Translations under genes and position numbers: made by a program | Assembly (NCBI GenBank): GCA_026002875.1 | Contig: BPGE01000001.1 | Span: 744,001-808,000, forward strand | Length of the DNA stretch: 64,000 nt | Source: Bryobacteraceae bacterium | GTDB taxonomy: Bacteria; Acidobacteriota; Terriglobia; Bryobacterales; Bryobacteraceae | Reading direction: 5' to 3' | Shown here: positions 33,711-43,382 of the stretch, one piece after another | Position numbering within the stretch: the first letter of the stretch is position 1 | Layout of the letters: every line of letters starts with the position of its first letter | Notes under the pieces: model-generated | Database searches by the model: none | What the model saw: the letters and a program-made list of their open reading frames with translations, nothing else | Told to the model about the DNA's origin: nothing

Positions 33711-34025
33711 ATGGGCATGAGGCCGTCGGACAGGGTGTTGCTCACATCGCTGGCCGGACCGGCGCGCCTGCGCGAGCTGGCGGAAGCCGTGACGGAGGGT
33801 GCGCTGGTCGGGCTTGGCAGCCCGGACGAGGTCTGGCAGGCGCGCCGGCTGTGCGCGGATCTGGATCATGTGATGTTCGTGGAAGGCAGCCGGGAGGAGA
33901 TCCCCTGGGCGGACGGCTGGTTCGACGTGATTGTCGACGCGGCGCCGGATCAGCCGACGGCGGAGATGCAGCGCGTTCTGAAAGCCGGAGGGCGGATCAT
34001 CCGGGCTGGAGAGGGGAGCCCGTAA
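33711..34025 (+). CDS. short methyltransferase-like protein
   Basis: About 104 residues; two in-frame ATGs (33711, 33717) are equally possible. The layout recalls the C-terminal half of a class I methyltransferase: a beta/helix section LVGLGSPDEVWQARRLCADLDHVMFVEGSREEIPWADGWFDVIVDAAPDQPTAEMQRVLKAGGRIIRAG, where EEIPWADGWFDVI and the RVLKAGGRI loop are typical. The SAM motif I (DxGxGxG) is missing. It may be a truncated remnant or a binding protein. It precedes the hybrid kinase. Confidence 0.6.
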   Translation: MGMRPSDRVLLTSLAGPARLRELAEAVTEGALVGLGSPDEVWQARRLCADLDHVMFVEGSREEIPWADGWFDVIVDAAPDQPTAEMQRVLKAGGRIIRAGEGSP

Positions 34026-34099
34026 GTGCGGAATCCCGGGGCAGCCTCTGCAATGGGCAAAAGTCCGGCGTGTTTCTGCCGAAAAGGGGCACGAGACGG

Positions 34100-36034
34100 A
34101 TGTTTGTCCTTCCTTTGATCCTCATCCTGGCCGCGCCGGACGGCTACCCGCCTGCGGGGCGGCAGGCCGGTTTTGTCCCGGTGGCGGCAGCGAGGGAACT
34201 GGCCTTCAGCGATCCCGGCAGGCGCGTCTGCGTGCAGGGCGTCGTAACGATGGAAACGGGCATCCTCCGCTCGGGGCCGGGGGATTTCTATCTGCAGGAC
34301 TCTTCCGGCGGCATCGTTGTTCAGGGAACCGGCGGTGAACCCGTGCCGCGTGCGGCGGCGGTGACGGCTTGCGGAGTCCTGCAGCTCTACGACGACCTTG
34401 AGCCCGAACTGGGCAAAGCGGAAGTCCGGCTGATCGGCAAAGGCAGGGCGCCGCAGGCGCAGTCCCTGTCCACCCGGGAGGCGATTGATGGAGTCTCTGC
34501 CGGCCAGCTCGTTGTTGTGCGCGGCCGTGTGCAGAAGATTGCAATCGGAGAAACCCGCGATGCCATCTGGGTTGGCGAATCCGGGCCGGAGCTGCGGGTC
34601 TATCTGCGGCGCGAGAAGACCGAACGCCCTCTGCTGGCGCAGGCCGCGCCCGTGGGGGCGGTCGTCGAGCTGACGGGCGTCCTGATTCCCGAAGAGCAGG
34701 GCAAGCACCAGATCCGCCTGCGCTCGGCCGATGACGTCGTCCTTCTCCAATCCCCGGAACAGGAGCGCCTCGGCGCCCTGAGGCTCTGGCTGCTGGCCGC
34801 TCTCGGCGCAGCCCTGGCCGCCGGGCTCTGGGTGATTCTGCTCCGGCGCGCCGTGCGGCGGCAGACGGCCGAAATCCGCCGCCTTGCGGTCGAAGCGCGG
34901 CAGTCGGAAGCGGCCAAGTCGCTCTTCCTGGCCAACATGAGCCATGAGATGCGCACGCCGCTCAACGGCATCCTCGGCATGACGGAGCTGGCGCTCGAGT
35001 CGGAGCTGCCTCCCGAGCAGCGCTGCTACCTCGAAACGATCCAGAGTTCCGCCCGGACGCTGGTGCAGATCGTCGACGATGTGCTGGATCTGTCCCGGAT
35101 CGAAAAAGGCCAGATCCGCCCCGAGCCGCGTCCATTTTCCCTCCGCGCCATGGTCGGCGAGCTCGTGCGGCTGTTCGAGCCGCAGGCTCGGCGAAAGGGG
35201 CTCCTTCTCCAGGCGGATGTCGGGGACGCGGTCCCGGACGCAGTGCTGGGTGACGAACGGCGGATCCGGCAGGTGCTGGCGAACCTTCTCGGCAACGCCG
35301 TCAAGTTCACTCAGGCGGGTTGGGTCAGGCTCGAAGTGGCCCCGGATCGGGAAGACTGCATCCGTTTCTCCGTCGCCGACACTGGCCCGGGCATCCCGCC
35401 GGAAAAACAGAAGTCGATCTTTCAGGCCTTCGTTCAGGGCGACGGCTCTTCCACGCGCCAGTATGGGGGATCGGGCCTGGGTCTGACGATCTCAGACCGC
35501 CTGGCGGTTCTGATGGGAGGAGAGATCCGCCTTGAAAGCCAGCCGGGAACCGGCTCGGTGTTCTCCTTCATCGTCCCTCTGCCGGAGGCGCCTGACGGAG
35601 AACAACAGGCTTCCGGCTCCGCCCGCGGGCAGGTGCGGATCCAGGGACTCAACATCCTCGTGGCGGAGGACAACGAGGTCAACCGCCTGGCCCTGGAGAG
35701 GCTGCTGAAGCGCGACGGTCACTTCCTGCTCTTTGCCGCTGACGGCAGGGAAGCTGTCGAGAAGGCGCGGATCGGCCGCTTCGACGCCATCCTGATGGAC
35801 GTGCAGATGCCCGTCGTCGACGGGCTGGAGGCCACGCGCCGCATCCGGCAGGCGGAAGCCGCCGAGAAGCGGGACCGTGTCCCGATCATCGGACTCACAG
35901 CGCACGCCTCGCCCGAAGACGCCCGCCGTTGTCTGGACGCGGGAATGGACGATTTCCTTGCCAAGCCTTACCACCTGGAGGATCTCCGGCGGCTGCTGTC
36001 GGCGCACTGCTCCCGCTCTGCCGCGCGCGCCTGA
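34100..36034 (+). CDS. hybrid sensor histidine kinase with OB-like sensor domains
   Basis: About 644 residues from [15 protein letters not shown], a signal-like start with AAAGGGG upstream. Residues ~25-215 are two similar beta-rich repeats (VCVQGVVT...[14 protein letters not shown] and [10 protein letters not shown]...IWVGES), OB-fold-like and exported. A membrane helix follows ([20 protein letters not shown]). The HisKA box is [21 protein letters not shown] with H282; N, G1 and G2 boxes are [15 protein letters not shown] and [10 protein letters not shown]. The C-terminal receiver has VAEDNE and phospho-acceptor D567 in ILMDVQMP. No Hpt domain or partner regulator is adjacent. Confidence 0.9.
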   Translation: MFVLPLILILAAPDGYPPAGRQAGFVPVAAARELAFSDPGRRVCVQGVVTMETGILRSGPGDFYLQDSSGGIVVQGTGGEPVPRAAAVTACGVLQLYDDLEPELGKAEVRLIGKGRAPQAQSLSTREAIDGVSAGQLVVVRGRVQKIAIGETRDAIWVGESGPELRVYLRREKTERPLLAQAAPVGAVVELTGVLIPEEQGKHQIRLRSADDVVLLQSPEQERLGALRLWLLAALGAALAAGLWVILLRRAVRRQTAEIRRLAVEARQSEAAKSLFLANMSHEMRTPLNGILGMTELALESELPPEQRCYLETIQSSARTLVQIVDDVLDLSRIEKGQIRPEPRPFSLRAMVGELVRLFEPQARRKGLLLQADVGDAVPDAVLGDERRIRQVLANLLGNAVKFTQAGWVRLEVAPDREDCIRFSVADTGPGIPPEKQKSIFQAFVQGDGSSTRQYGGSGLGLTISDRLAVLMGGEIRLESQPGTGSVFSFIVPLPEAPDGEQQASGSARGQVRIQGLNILVAEDNEVNRLALERLLKRDGHFLLFAADGREAVEKARIGRFDAILMDVQMPVVDGLEATRRIRQAEAAEKRDRVPIIGLTAHASPEDARRCLDAGMDDFLAKPYHLEDLRRLLSAHCSRSAARA

Positions 36035-36086
36035 TTCCGGTCTGCACAGGACGGGTGTATGCTTTCCCTGAACGGGAGGGCCTCTG

Positions 36087-37376
36087 ATGATGGACCGCCG
36101 GTGGACCCGCCGCGATTTCTCCGCCTCGCTCGCTTCCGCCGCCTACGCTGCGGGCCTCCAGCCCGCCGCGCCCGCAGACCGCGTGCGCATCGGCCTCATC
36201 GGCTGCGGCGGCATCAGCGTGGCCGATTCCAACGCGTTTCTCGCCCACAAAGAATGCGAGATCGCCGCCATCTGCGACGTCGATGACGCCATGATCGCGC
36301 GCACGCTCAAACGTCTGGACGATCTCGGCCGCAAGCGCCCTGATGCGGTGAAGGATTTCCGCCGCATCATCGAACGCAAAGACATTGACATCATCCTGAA
36401 CTGCACGCCGGACCACTGGCACGCGCTGCCGACTGTCATGGCTTTTGAAGCGGGCAAGGACGTCTACGTCGAGAAGCCTCTCGCCACCACTGTCTGGGAA
36501 GGCCGCGTGATGCGCGATGCGGCGCGCCGCCACGGCCGCATTGCGCAGATGGGCACGCAGTGGCGCAGCGGCACGCACTGGAGCGAGGCGGTCGACATCG
36601 TCCGCTCGGGCAAAATCGGCAAGGTGCGGCAGGTGCGCTGCTTCGCCTATCTCGACTGGGTCACCGACTGCGGCAACCCTCCGGACGAGCCCGTGCCGCC
36701 GGGCGTCGACTACGACATGTGGCTCGGTCCCGCGCCGCGGCGCCCGTTCAACCGCAACCGGTTCCACTTCAATTTCCGCTGGTTCTGGGACTACGCCGGC
36801 GGCCTGATGACGGACTGGGGCGTGCATCTGGTGAACATCGCCCTGTGGGCGATGGGCCCGGAGTGGCCGAAAAGCGTCGTGTCCAGCGGCGGCAAGTACG
36901 TGCTCGAGGACAACACGGAGACGCCCGATACGCAAATAGCGGTTTATGATTTTCCCTCCTACACCCTGATCTGGGAGCACTCCGTGCAGTGCGGTCTCGG
37001 CCCCGACCGCCGCGAGCATGCCGTCGTCTTCACCGGCGCCGACGCCACGCTGATCGTCGACAACAACGGCTGGGAGGTGGTGGCCGAACCGAAGAAGCGC
37101 GAAAAAGTCGTCGAAATGCGCCGCCGCGCTCCGGCGGGCGACAACGCCCGCGTGGCCCACGCGCGCAACTTCCTGGATTGCGTCAGGTCCCGCCAGCAGC
37201 CGGTCGAGAACCTGGACGTCGGCCACCATGTCTCGGCCGTGGCGGCGCTCGGCAACATTGCGCTGCGCTCGCGCAGCCGCATTGAATGGGACGCGGCCGC
37301 CGAACGCGTCATCGGCAACGACGCAGCCAACGCGCTTTTGCGGCGCGAATACCGCGCGCCGTGGAAACTCGGCTGA
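36087..37376 (+). CDS. Gfo/Idh/MocA oxidoreductase with Tat leader
   Basis: 429 residues with a twin-arginine leader (MMDRRWTRRDFSASLASAAYAAG). The N-terminal Rossmann domain is VRIGLIGCGGISVADSNAF, with NCTPDHWHALPTVMAFEAGKDVYVEKPLATT carrying the EKP motif. The C-terminal domain includes DYDMWLGPAPRRPFNRNRFHFNFRWFWDYAGGLMTDWGVHLVNI, common in exported bacterial members. Such proteins oxidise or reduce sugars with a bound NAD(P). Its 3' end overlaps the converging GNAT-like gene by 68 bases. Confidence 0.88.
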   Translation: MMDRRWTRRDFSASLASAAYAAGLQPAAPADRVRIGLIGCGGISVADSNAFLAHKECEIAAICDVDDAMIARTLKRLDDLGRKRPDAVKDFRRIIERKDIDIILNCTPDHWHALPTVMAFEAGKDVYVEKPLATTVWEGRVMRDAARRHGRIAQMGTQWRSGTHWSEAVDIVRSGKIGKVRQVRCFAYLDWVTDCGNPPDEPVPPGVDYDMWLGPAPRRPFNRNRFHFNFRWFWDYAGGLMTDWGVHLVNIALWAMGPEWPKSVVSSGGKYVLEDNTETPDTQIAVYDFPSYTLIWEHSVQCGLGPDRREHAVVFTGADATLIVDNNGWEVVAEPKKREKVVEMRRRAPAGDNARVAHARNFLDCVRSRQQPVENLDVGHHVSAVAALGNIALRSRSRIEWDAAAERVIGNDAANALLRREYRAPWKLG

Positions 37377-38214
37377 ACTGCTCTCGTGAGCGCGGCGAAT
37401 CGCGGCGCCACTTGAGCCGCGTGTAGGCGATGCGGAAACCCAGCCGCTCCGCGTTGCGCTGCGAGGCGCTGCCCGGAGCGGCGCCCATCAGCGCCAGCGT
37501 GCAGCCGTGCTCATGCGCATGCCGGAGGCGCGCAGCCAGCAGCGCCCGCTGCACGCCGCGGCGGCGGGCTTCAGGGATCGTCGACGCGCCCGCCAGGTGA
37601 GCCACCGGAGGCGCCAGAGAGAGTCCCGCTGAAGCGACGGGCCTGCCGTCGATCCAGGCCAGAAAGCAGCACGAGTCCTCCTTGCGCACGGCGGCCTGTC
37701 CCATTTCCAGGATCAACCCATAGTATTCGGGAGCGATGTCGCGCCAGCCCTCGGCGGCGACGCGGGCCCACAGATCCGCTTCCGCGTCTGAAACGGCGGT
37801 GACGCGCACATCTTCGGGCGCTTCCGGTGCGGCCTCCACTGTGCGGTACATGACGCTGGAGAGTTCCACCAGCCGGTAGCTGCGCTCCTGCAACAGCGCG
37901 AGGCATTCGATGCCGGCCAGCGGGCTTACTTCATGCTGTGCCGGTGCGCCGCGGCTGAAGAAAAAGTGCTCGAGCGTGTCCAGCAACTGCGGCGTGGCCG
38001 GCTCGAACAGACCGAGGCAGAACGTCTGCGTCATCGGCGACTCGGGGCCGTCGAAGAGCGCCACCGCTCCCCCGGCTTCCATCCATTCCGCCGCGCTCCC
38101 GGCTGCCAGACGGCGGCGGGAATCGACAAACCGCGCTGAGCTGAGCGCTTCGGTGCGCTCCAATTGTTGCGACAGCTCCGGGCTCGCCAGAGGCGCCGTC
38201 ACATGGCTCGGCAT
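37309..38214 (-). CDS. GNAT-family acetyltransferase-like protein
   Basis: About 301 residues from MPSHVTAPLASPELSQQ; in-frame extension upstream runs over the divergent TonB-receptor promoter. The C-terminal half is a GNAT domain: CCFLAWIDGRPVASAGLSLAPPVAHLAGASTIPEARRRGVQRALLAARLRHAHEHGCTLALMGAAPGSASQRNAERLGFRIAYTR, with the R/QxxGxA-like acetyl-CoA loop (RRRGVQRAL). The N-terminal half is a degenerate second GNAT-like repeat. Substrate unknown. Confidence 0.8.
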   Translation of the reverse strand: MPSHVTAPLASPELSQQLERTEALSSARFVDSRRRLAAGSAAEWMEAGGAVALFDGPESPMTQTFCLGLFEPATPQLLDTLEHFFFSRGAPAQHEVSPLAGIECLALLQERSYRLVELSSVMYRTVEAAPEAPEDVRVTAVSDAEADLWARVAAEGWRDIAPEYYGLILEMGQAAVRKEDSCCFLAWIDGRPVASAGLSLAPPVAHLAGASTIPEARRRGVQRALLAARLRHAHEHGCTLALMGAAPGSASQRNAERLGFRIAYTRLKWRRDSPRSREQFSRVSTARGIRAAKARWLRRCR

Positions 38215-38360
38215 TCGTCCAGTGTATGCCGCAAACCTGGCGGACAACCGGAACGCGGGCCGCCTCTGTCCTTCAACTGCCCGCCGCGCGCCCGTTCCGT
38301 AATGGGTTTGAAATGCGTGCAAGTGGCGTCTGCGGCGGGCGATCTGCAAGACTCGAAACT

Positions 38361-41003
38361 ATGTGGCGCGCTCTCCTCGTCCTCTGCGCTGTTCCCGCCA
38401 TCACCTTCGCTCAAAGCGGGCTCACTGGCGTCGTGCTCGATGCGCAGGGAACCCCCATGTCTCAGGTCCGCGTCGAGCTGCGCACTGCCGCCGGAGCAGC
38501 CGTCGACAGAGTCCTGACGGATGAGCAGGGCCGTTACGCCTTCGCTTCCGGTGCGCCCGGCATGTGGCTCATCGCTGAAAAAGACGGCTTCGCGCGCGTG
38601 GAGAAGCGCGCCTCGGGCGCCGACGTGATCACGCTCGCGCCGCAGGCGCTCTCCACCTCCGTCACCGTCACCGCCCGCGCTGGAGCTCTCGAGGAAGCCC
38701 GGGACGCCGCGCCGCTCGTCTGGCAGCGCCAGCGCGGAGACGAAGCGATCCGCTCCGCGCCCACCGTGGGCCACATCCTCGAAGAAGCGCCCGGCATCCT
38801 CGTGCAGCAGACCACGCCCGGACAGGTCTCGCCGTTCCTGCGCGGCCTCACGGGTTATCACGTCGCGCATCTCGTCGACGGCGTGCGCTTCAACAACTCG
38901 ACGTTCCGCAGCGGTCCCAATCAGTATCTGGCGTTTTTCGAGCCCTCGCAGGCAGAGCGCATCGAGGCCATGCTGGGACCCAGCGGCACGCAATACGGCA
39001 GCGACGGTCTCGGCGGCGTGATTCAGCTGCTGACCCCGGCTGCGCAGTTCAGCCCCGGTTCCGGATGGCAGTGGCACGGCTTCCTGCAGGCGGGCGGCGA
39101 AACGGCCGACTGGAGCTCGGCGGGACAGGCCGAGATCTCCGCCGGGCGCGGCCCGTTGTGGCTGCTCGGCGGCGCGCACGGCGCCCGGCATCAGGATCTG
39201 CGCGCGGGCGGCGGGCTGGACTCGCATCACGTGTTCCGGCGGCTGCTCGGTCTCGACCTCGGACTGATTCGCGATCTCACGGGCAGCCGCCTTCAGGACA
39301 CCGCCTGGTCGCGGGCGGGCGCCTACGGCAAAGCCGCATGGAGGATCGGCACGCGCGACCTGATCACAGGCTGGTACCAGCGCAGCGCCATCCTCGGCGC
39401 GCGCGGCTACAAGGATCTCTGGGGCGGGCTCGGGCGTCTGCAGTCGGCTTTTCGTCCGCAGCAGCTCGACTTCGGCTATGCGCGGTGGGAGCGGTTCGGC
39501 GGCTTTTTCGACAGCTTGAGCGCGCGCGCCAGCTGGAACCGGATGCTCGACGGCAGCGTCCGTCAGGGATTGCGCGCGGGCGACGTGGTCGTGCAGGACG
39601 AAAACGAAGTGCGCGTGCTGGGCTGGCAGGGACAGGCTTTGCGGCGTGCGGGGCGCCACTCGAGCCTCGGCGTGCAGGGCGAGTGGTACGGCGAGCGGAT
39701 CGCGGCGTCGCGGCTGCAGGGATTGAGCCCCGCCCGCCCGCTGTATCCCGACGGTTCGACGTACCGCACGGCGGCGTTGGCGGCGCACGGCTCGACAGAA
39801 CTGCTCTCGCGCCGCGTGAGGCTTGGCTACGGCGCGCGATGGACGGACGTGCGGTTCAGTGTGCAAGAGTCGCCGCGGTTCGGCGTGCCCTCCGCTTCCT
39901 TGCGGTTCAGCCAGTGGACCTGGAACGGCAGCCTCGTGTGGCGCGCTGCGCGCGGTTGGGGGTTGCATGGCGCGGCAGGACTCGGCTTCCGCGCGCCGAA
40001 CCTGAATGACCTGGGTGCGATTGGTCTGAACGACCTTGGTTACGAAATTCCCGTGCGCGATGCATTGCCGTGGCAGCCCTTCTTGGCGAATAACGCCAGC
40101 GAGGCGGCGTTGTCGAAAGGCGTCCCTGCGCGTTCTCTCGTGCCTGAGACTTTGAGGAACGTCGAAGCAGGCTGGCAGGGAGCCTGGAGCCGCATCGAGG
40201 CGCGCGTGCAGGTGTTTGCGGCGCGGCTCCAGGATCCGATCGTCCGCCGCACGCTTCTCTTCGACGCCGTGCGTGTGCCGGATTCGCTCGGCGGCATTCC
40301 CGTGCGCCCGCTGCCGCAGACGCCGCAGCAGGCGGCGCAGGGCGTGGCGACCGTGGCTACCCCGTTCGACTCGCGCGCGGTCAAGGCGTTCGTCAATGAC
40401 GGCAGGACGGACTACCGCGGCCTCGAGTCGCTGTTCCGCTGGCGGATGTCTTCGCGCTGGAGCGCGCGCGGGGCTTACTCGTTCATCGCGGGCAATGACC
40501 TCGACCCGCACCGCCCCGTGCGGCGGCTGCCGCCGCAGAGCGGACATCTCGCTGTCCGGCATGATGCCGGACGCCGCTGGTGGGCCGAGGCCGGCCTGCT
40601 CGCTTCCGGAGCGCAGCGGCGCCTGAGCGGCGGCGATCTCGACGACGAGCGCATCGGCGCGGCGCGCAGCCGCAACGACATCCGGGCCTTTCTTGCCGGG
40701 GCGAGGGTTGGCGAATTCCTCGATCCGCAGGGACGGTTCCGCCCGACCGGCGAAAGCGTCGAGCAGATCGTGGCGCGCGTGCTGCCGCCGGGGCTCGGGA
40801 TCAGCGACTCGCAGCGCGTGCCCCTGTTGACGGCCACGCCCGGCTGGGCGAGATTCGATCTGCGCGGGGGCTGGAATGCGGGTGAATTCTGGGTGATTTC
40901 CGCCGGAATCAGCAACCTGTTCGACCGCAATTTCCGCGTGCACGGCTCGGGCGTGGACGCTCCCGGACGGTCGCTCCTCCTCGAGGTCATGCGCCGCTGG
41001 TGA
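38361..41003 (+). CDS. TonB-dependent receptor with carboxypeptidase-like N-domain
   Basis: About 880 residues from MWRALLVLCAVPAITFAQ (signal peptide). Residues ~20-95 are a carboxypeptidase-regulatory-like barrel (GLTGVVLDAQGTPMSQVRVELRT...GRYAFA). The plug follows at ~120-240 (ILEEAPGILVQQTTPGQVSPFLRGLTGYHVAHLVDGVRFNN, then ERIEAMLGPSGTQYGSDGLGGVIQLLTP). The rest is the 22-strand barrel ending in LLLEVMRRW, an outer-membrane-type aromatic end. It should import a siderophore or glycan with TonB. Ligand not readable. Confidence 0.88.
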   Translation: MWRALLVLCAVPAITFAQSGLTGVVLDAQGTPMSQVRVELRTAAGAAVDRVLTDEQGRYAFASGAPGMWLIAEKDGFARVEKRASGADVITLAPQALSTSVTVTARAGALEEARDAAPLVWQRQRGDEAIRSAPTVGHILEEAPGILVQQTTPGQVSPFLRGLTGYHVAHLVDGVRFNNSTFRSGPNQYLAFFEPSQAERIEAMLGPSGTQYGSDGLGGVIQLLTPAAQFSPGSGWQWHGFLQAGGETADWSSAGQAEISAGRGPLWLLGGAHGARHQDLRAGGGLDSHHVFRRLLGLDLGLIRDLTGSRLQDTAWSRAGAYGKAAWRIGTRDLITGWYQRSAILGARGYKDLWGGLGRLQSAFRPQQLDFGYARWERFGGFFDSLSARASWNRMLDGSVRQGLRAGDVVVQDENEVRVLGWQGQALRRAGRHSSLGVQGEWYGERIAASRLQGLSPARPLYPDGSTYRTAALAAHGSTELLSRRVRLGYGARWTDVRFSVQESPRFGVPSASLRFSQWTWNGSLVWRAARGWGLHGAAGLGFRAPNLNDLGAIGLNDLGYEIPVRDALPWQPFLANNASEAALSKGVPARSLVPETLRNVEAGWQGAWSRIEARVQVFAARLQDPIVRRTLLFDAVRVPDSLGGIPVRPLPQTPQQAAQGVATVATPFDSRAVKAFVNDGRTDYRGLESLFRWRMSSRWSARGAYSFIAGNDLDPHRPVRRLPPQSGHLAVRHDAGRRWWAEAGLLASGAQRRLSGGDLDDERIGAARSRNDIRAFLAGARVGEFLDPQGRFRPTGESVEQIVARVLPPGLGISDSQRVPLLTATPGWARFDLRGGWNAGEFWVISAGISNLFDRNFRVHGSGVDAPGRSLLLEVMRRW

Positions 41004-41049
41004 CGGCTGCGCCGCCGGCCAGTGTGAGACAATCCCGTTTTTCAGGACC

Positions 41050-43374
41050 ATGAGAGAAGCACTGTGCATCTGGATGGCGGCGCTCGTGTGCACGCCCGCG
41101 CCGGTGGCCGCGCAACCGCCGCAGAAGCCCCTCGCCGTCGAGTGGATCATGCAGGGGCCCGCGCTCTACGGGTACGCGCCGCGCGCCGTGCGCTGGAGTG
41201 GCGACGGGCAGCGCGTCTACTTCGAGTGGAAGCAGGCTTCGGAGCCGCAGCAGAAGGAGTTCTCCACCTGGGTCGTGAACCGCGACGGTTCCGGCCTCAG
41301 GCGGCTGACGGATGAAGAGGCGCTCGAAGCCCCGCCTGTGCGCGGCTCGGAATCTGCTGACGGCACCAAAGTAGTGTTTGCGCGCGAGGGCGACATCTAC
41401 CTTTACGACCGCTCCTCGGACCGCATGCGGCGCCTGACCCGGACGGGCGATGCGGAGTCGTCGCCCCGCCTGACCAGCGACGGACGCGCGGTCACGTTTG
41501 TCCGCAACAGCAACCTGTACCTCCTTTCGCTCGAATCGGGCGCGATCGAGCAGTTGACCCACATCCTGCCCCCGGGGCAGCCCGGCCCCGACGAGCAGCG
41601 CAAAGGCACGGCCAGCCAGGAGTGGCTCAAAAAGGAAGAGCGCGCTTTGCTCGAGGCCGTCGATCAGCGCGCGCGCCAGCGTGAAGAGCGCGAGGAAAAG
41701 CGCAAAAAGGAGAATCCCCGCAAGCCTCTGCGGCTGACGCCGCGGCAGACTGTCACGGATCTGATGCTTTCTCCCGATGGCAGGCACGTGCTGGCCACGA
41801 TCACGGAACGCCCGCAGGAATCCAAAACGGCATTGATGCCGCTCTATGTCACCGAAACCGCCTACACGGAAACGCAGCCGACGCGGACGAAAGTCGGCGA
41901 CCTGCAGCCCCGCCCGCGCATGGCTCTGCTGAGTGTCGAGACGGGTGAAGCGCGGTGGCTTGAGCCGGGCATCCGGACAACCCGCGACGGCAGGGAAGTC
42001 GAGCGCCCCGTCGTGCTGTCCAACCCCCAGTGGAACGAAGACGGAACCAGGCTGGCCGTTCTCGGCCGCGCCGCCGATTTCAAGGACCGCTGGGTGTTCG
42101 CCGTCGATCTTTCCTCCGGCAAACTCCGCACCCTGCATCAGACGAGCGACGAGGCGTGGGTCGGCGGACCGGGCGCGATGTCGCTCGGATGGCTGCCCGG
42201 CGGACGCGAAGTCTGGTTCCAGTCCGAGCAGACCGGCTGGTCGCACCTCTATGCCGCGGACTGGGAGACCGGCGCGGTGCGTGCGCTCACAGAGGGCCGT
42301 TGGGAAGTGAAGCAGGCGGAGCTTTCCCCGAACAAACAGCAGTTCCTGCTCGTCACCAGCGAGGCCAGCCCGTATGAGAATCACCTGTATCTGATGCCCT
42401 CGCAGGGCGGGCCCCGAACGCGCCTGACCGCTGCGCCCGGACTCTATGAGGGCGAGTTATCCCCGGACGGCGCCCGGCTTGCTGTCATCCACAGCCGCAC
42501 CAACCAGCCGCCCGAGCTGTTCCTGATGGACGCCAGGCCGCAGGCGGCCATGCAGCGCGTGACCGTCTCTCCATCGGAAGAATTCGCGAAATACACGTGG
42601 ATCGAAAAACCAATTGTCGAGATCCCGGCGCGGGACGGGGCGAAAATTCCCGCCCATATTTTCAAACCGAAAACCTGGAAAAAAGGCGGGCCTGCGGTCA
42701 TTTTCGTCCACGGCGCCGGATATCTGCAGAACGTCCACCGCGGATGGTCAAGTTATGGCCGCGAGAATCTGTTCCACCATCTGCTCATGGAGCGCGGCTA
42801 CATCGTGCTCGATCTCGACTACCGCGGTTCGGCCGGCCACGGGCGCGCCTGGCGCACGGCCATCTACCGCCACATGGGCGGCAAGGACCTTGACGACCAG
42901 GTGGACGCCGCCCGCTGGCTCGTCAGCGAGCATGGCGTGGATCCGAAACGCATCGGAATTTACGGCGGCAGCTACGGCGGCTTCATCACGCTGATGGCGA
43001 TGTTCACGCAGCCCGGCGTCTTCGCGGCTGGCGCCGCCCTCCGCCCAGTAACCGACTGGGCGCACTACAACCACCCCTACACGGGCGCCATTCTGAACCT
43101 CCCGCAGGACGATCCCGAGGCTTACCGCCGCAGCTCGCCCATCTACCACGCCGCAGGTCTGCAGGGAGCCCTGCTGATCTGCCACGGCATGGCGGACGCC
43201 AACGTGCACTTCCAGGACACCGTCCGGCTGGCGCAGAAGCTCATTGAGCTGGGCAAAGAGAATTGGGAGGTTGCCATCTATCCCGTTGAGGATCACGGTT
43301 TTGTCAACGCGTCCAGCTGGACCGACGAGTACCGCCGCATCCTCAGGCTCTTCGAAACGAACCTGAGAAAATAG
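41050..43374 (+). CDS. S9-family serine peptidase (DPP IV/acylaminoacyl type)
   Basis: 774 residues with a signal peptide (MREALCIWMAALVCTPAPVAAQ). The N-terminal ~500 residues form a beta-propeller with repeated TDEEALEAPPVRGSESADGTKVVFAREGD-like blades; one blade carries a long charged helix (EEREEKRKKENPRK). The C-terminal alpha/beta-hydrolase domain has GAGYLQ, DYRGSAGHGRAW, nucleophile S641 in YGGSYGGF, D in GMADANVHFQ and H in VEDHGFV, as in prolyl oligopeptidase-family enzymes. It degrades peptides in the periplasm. Confidence 0.9.
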   Translation: MREALCIWMAALVCTPAPVAAQPPQKPLAVEWIMQGPALYGYAPRAVRWSGDGQRVYFEWKQASEPQQKEFSTWVVNRDGSGLRRLTDEEALEAPPVRGSESADGTKVVFAREGDIYLYDRSSDRMRRLTRTGDAESSPRLTSDGRAVTFVRNSNLYLLSLESGAIEQLTHILPPGQPGPDEQRKGTASQEWLKKEERALLEAVDQRARQREEREEKRKKENPRKPLRLTPRQTVTDLMLSPDGRHVLATITERPQESKTALMPLYVTETAYTETQPTRTKVGDLQPRPRMALLSVETGEARWLEPGIRTTRDGREVERPVVLSNPQWNEDGTRLAVLGRAADFKDRWVFAVDLSSGKLRTLHQTSDEAWVGGPGAMSLGWLPGGREVWFQSEQTGWSHLYAADWETGAVRALTEGRWEVKQAELSPNKQQFLLVTSEASPYENHLYLMPSQGGPRTRLTAAPGLYEGELSPDGARLAVIHSRTNQPPELFLMDARPQAAMQRVTVSPSEEFAKYTWIEKPIVEIPARDGAKIPAHIFKPKTWKKGGPAVIFVHGAGYLQNVHRGWSSYGRENLFHHLLMERGYIVLDLDYRGSAGHGRAWRTAIYRHMGGKDLDDQVDAARWLVSEHGVDPKRIGIYGGSYGGFITLMAMFTQPGVFAAGAALRPVTDWAHYNHPYTGAILNLPQDDPEAYRRSSPIYHAAGLQGALLICHGMADANVHFQDTVRLAQKLIELGKENWEVAIYPVEDHGFVNASSWTDEYRRILRLFETNLRK

Positions 43375-43382
43375 CCGCCGGC

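Noticed and set aside
38199-41150. Long minus-strand open frame opposite the TonB receptor.
   Set aside because: The plus strand has a signal peptide, plug and barrel. The minus frame has no domain and shadow-type composition.
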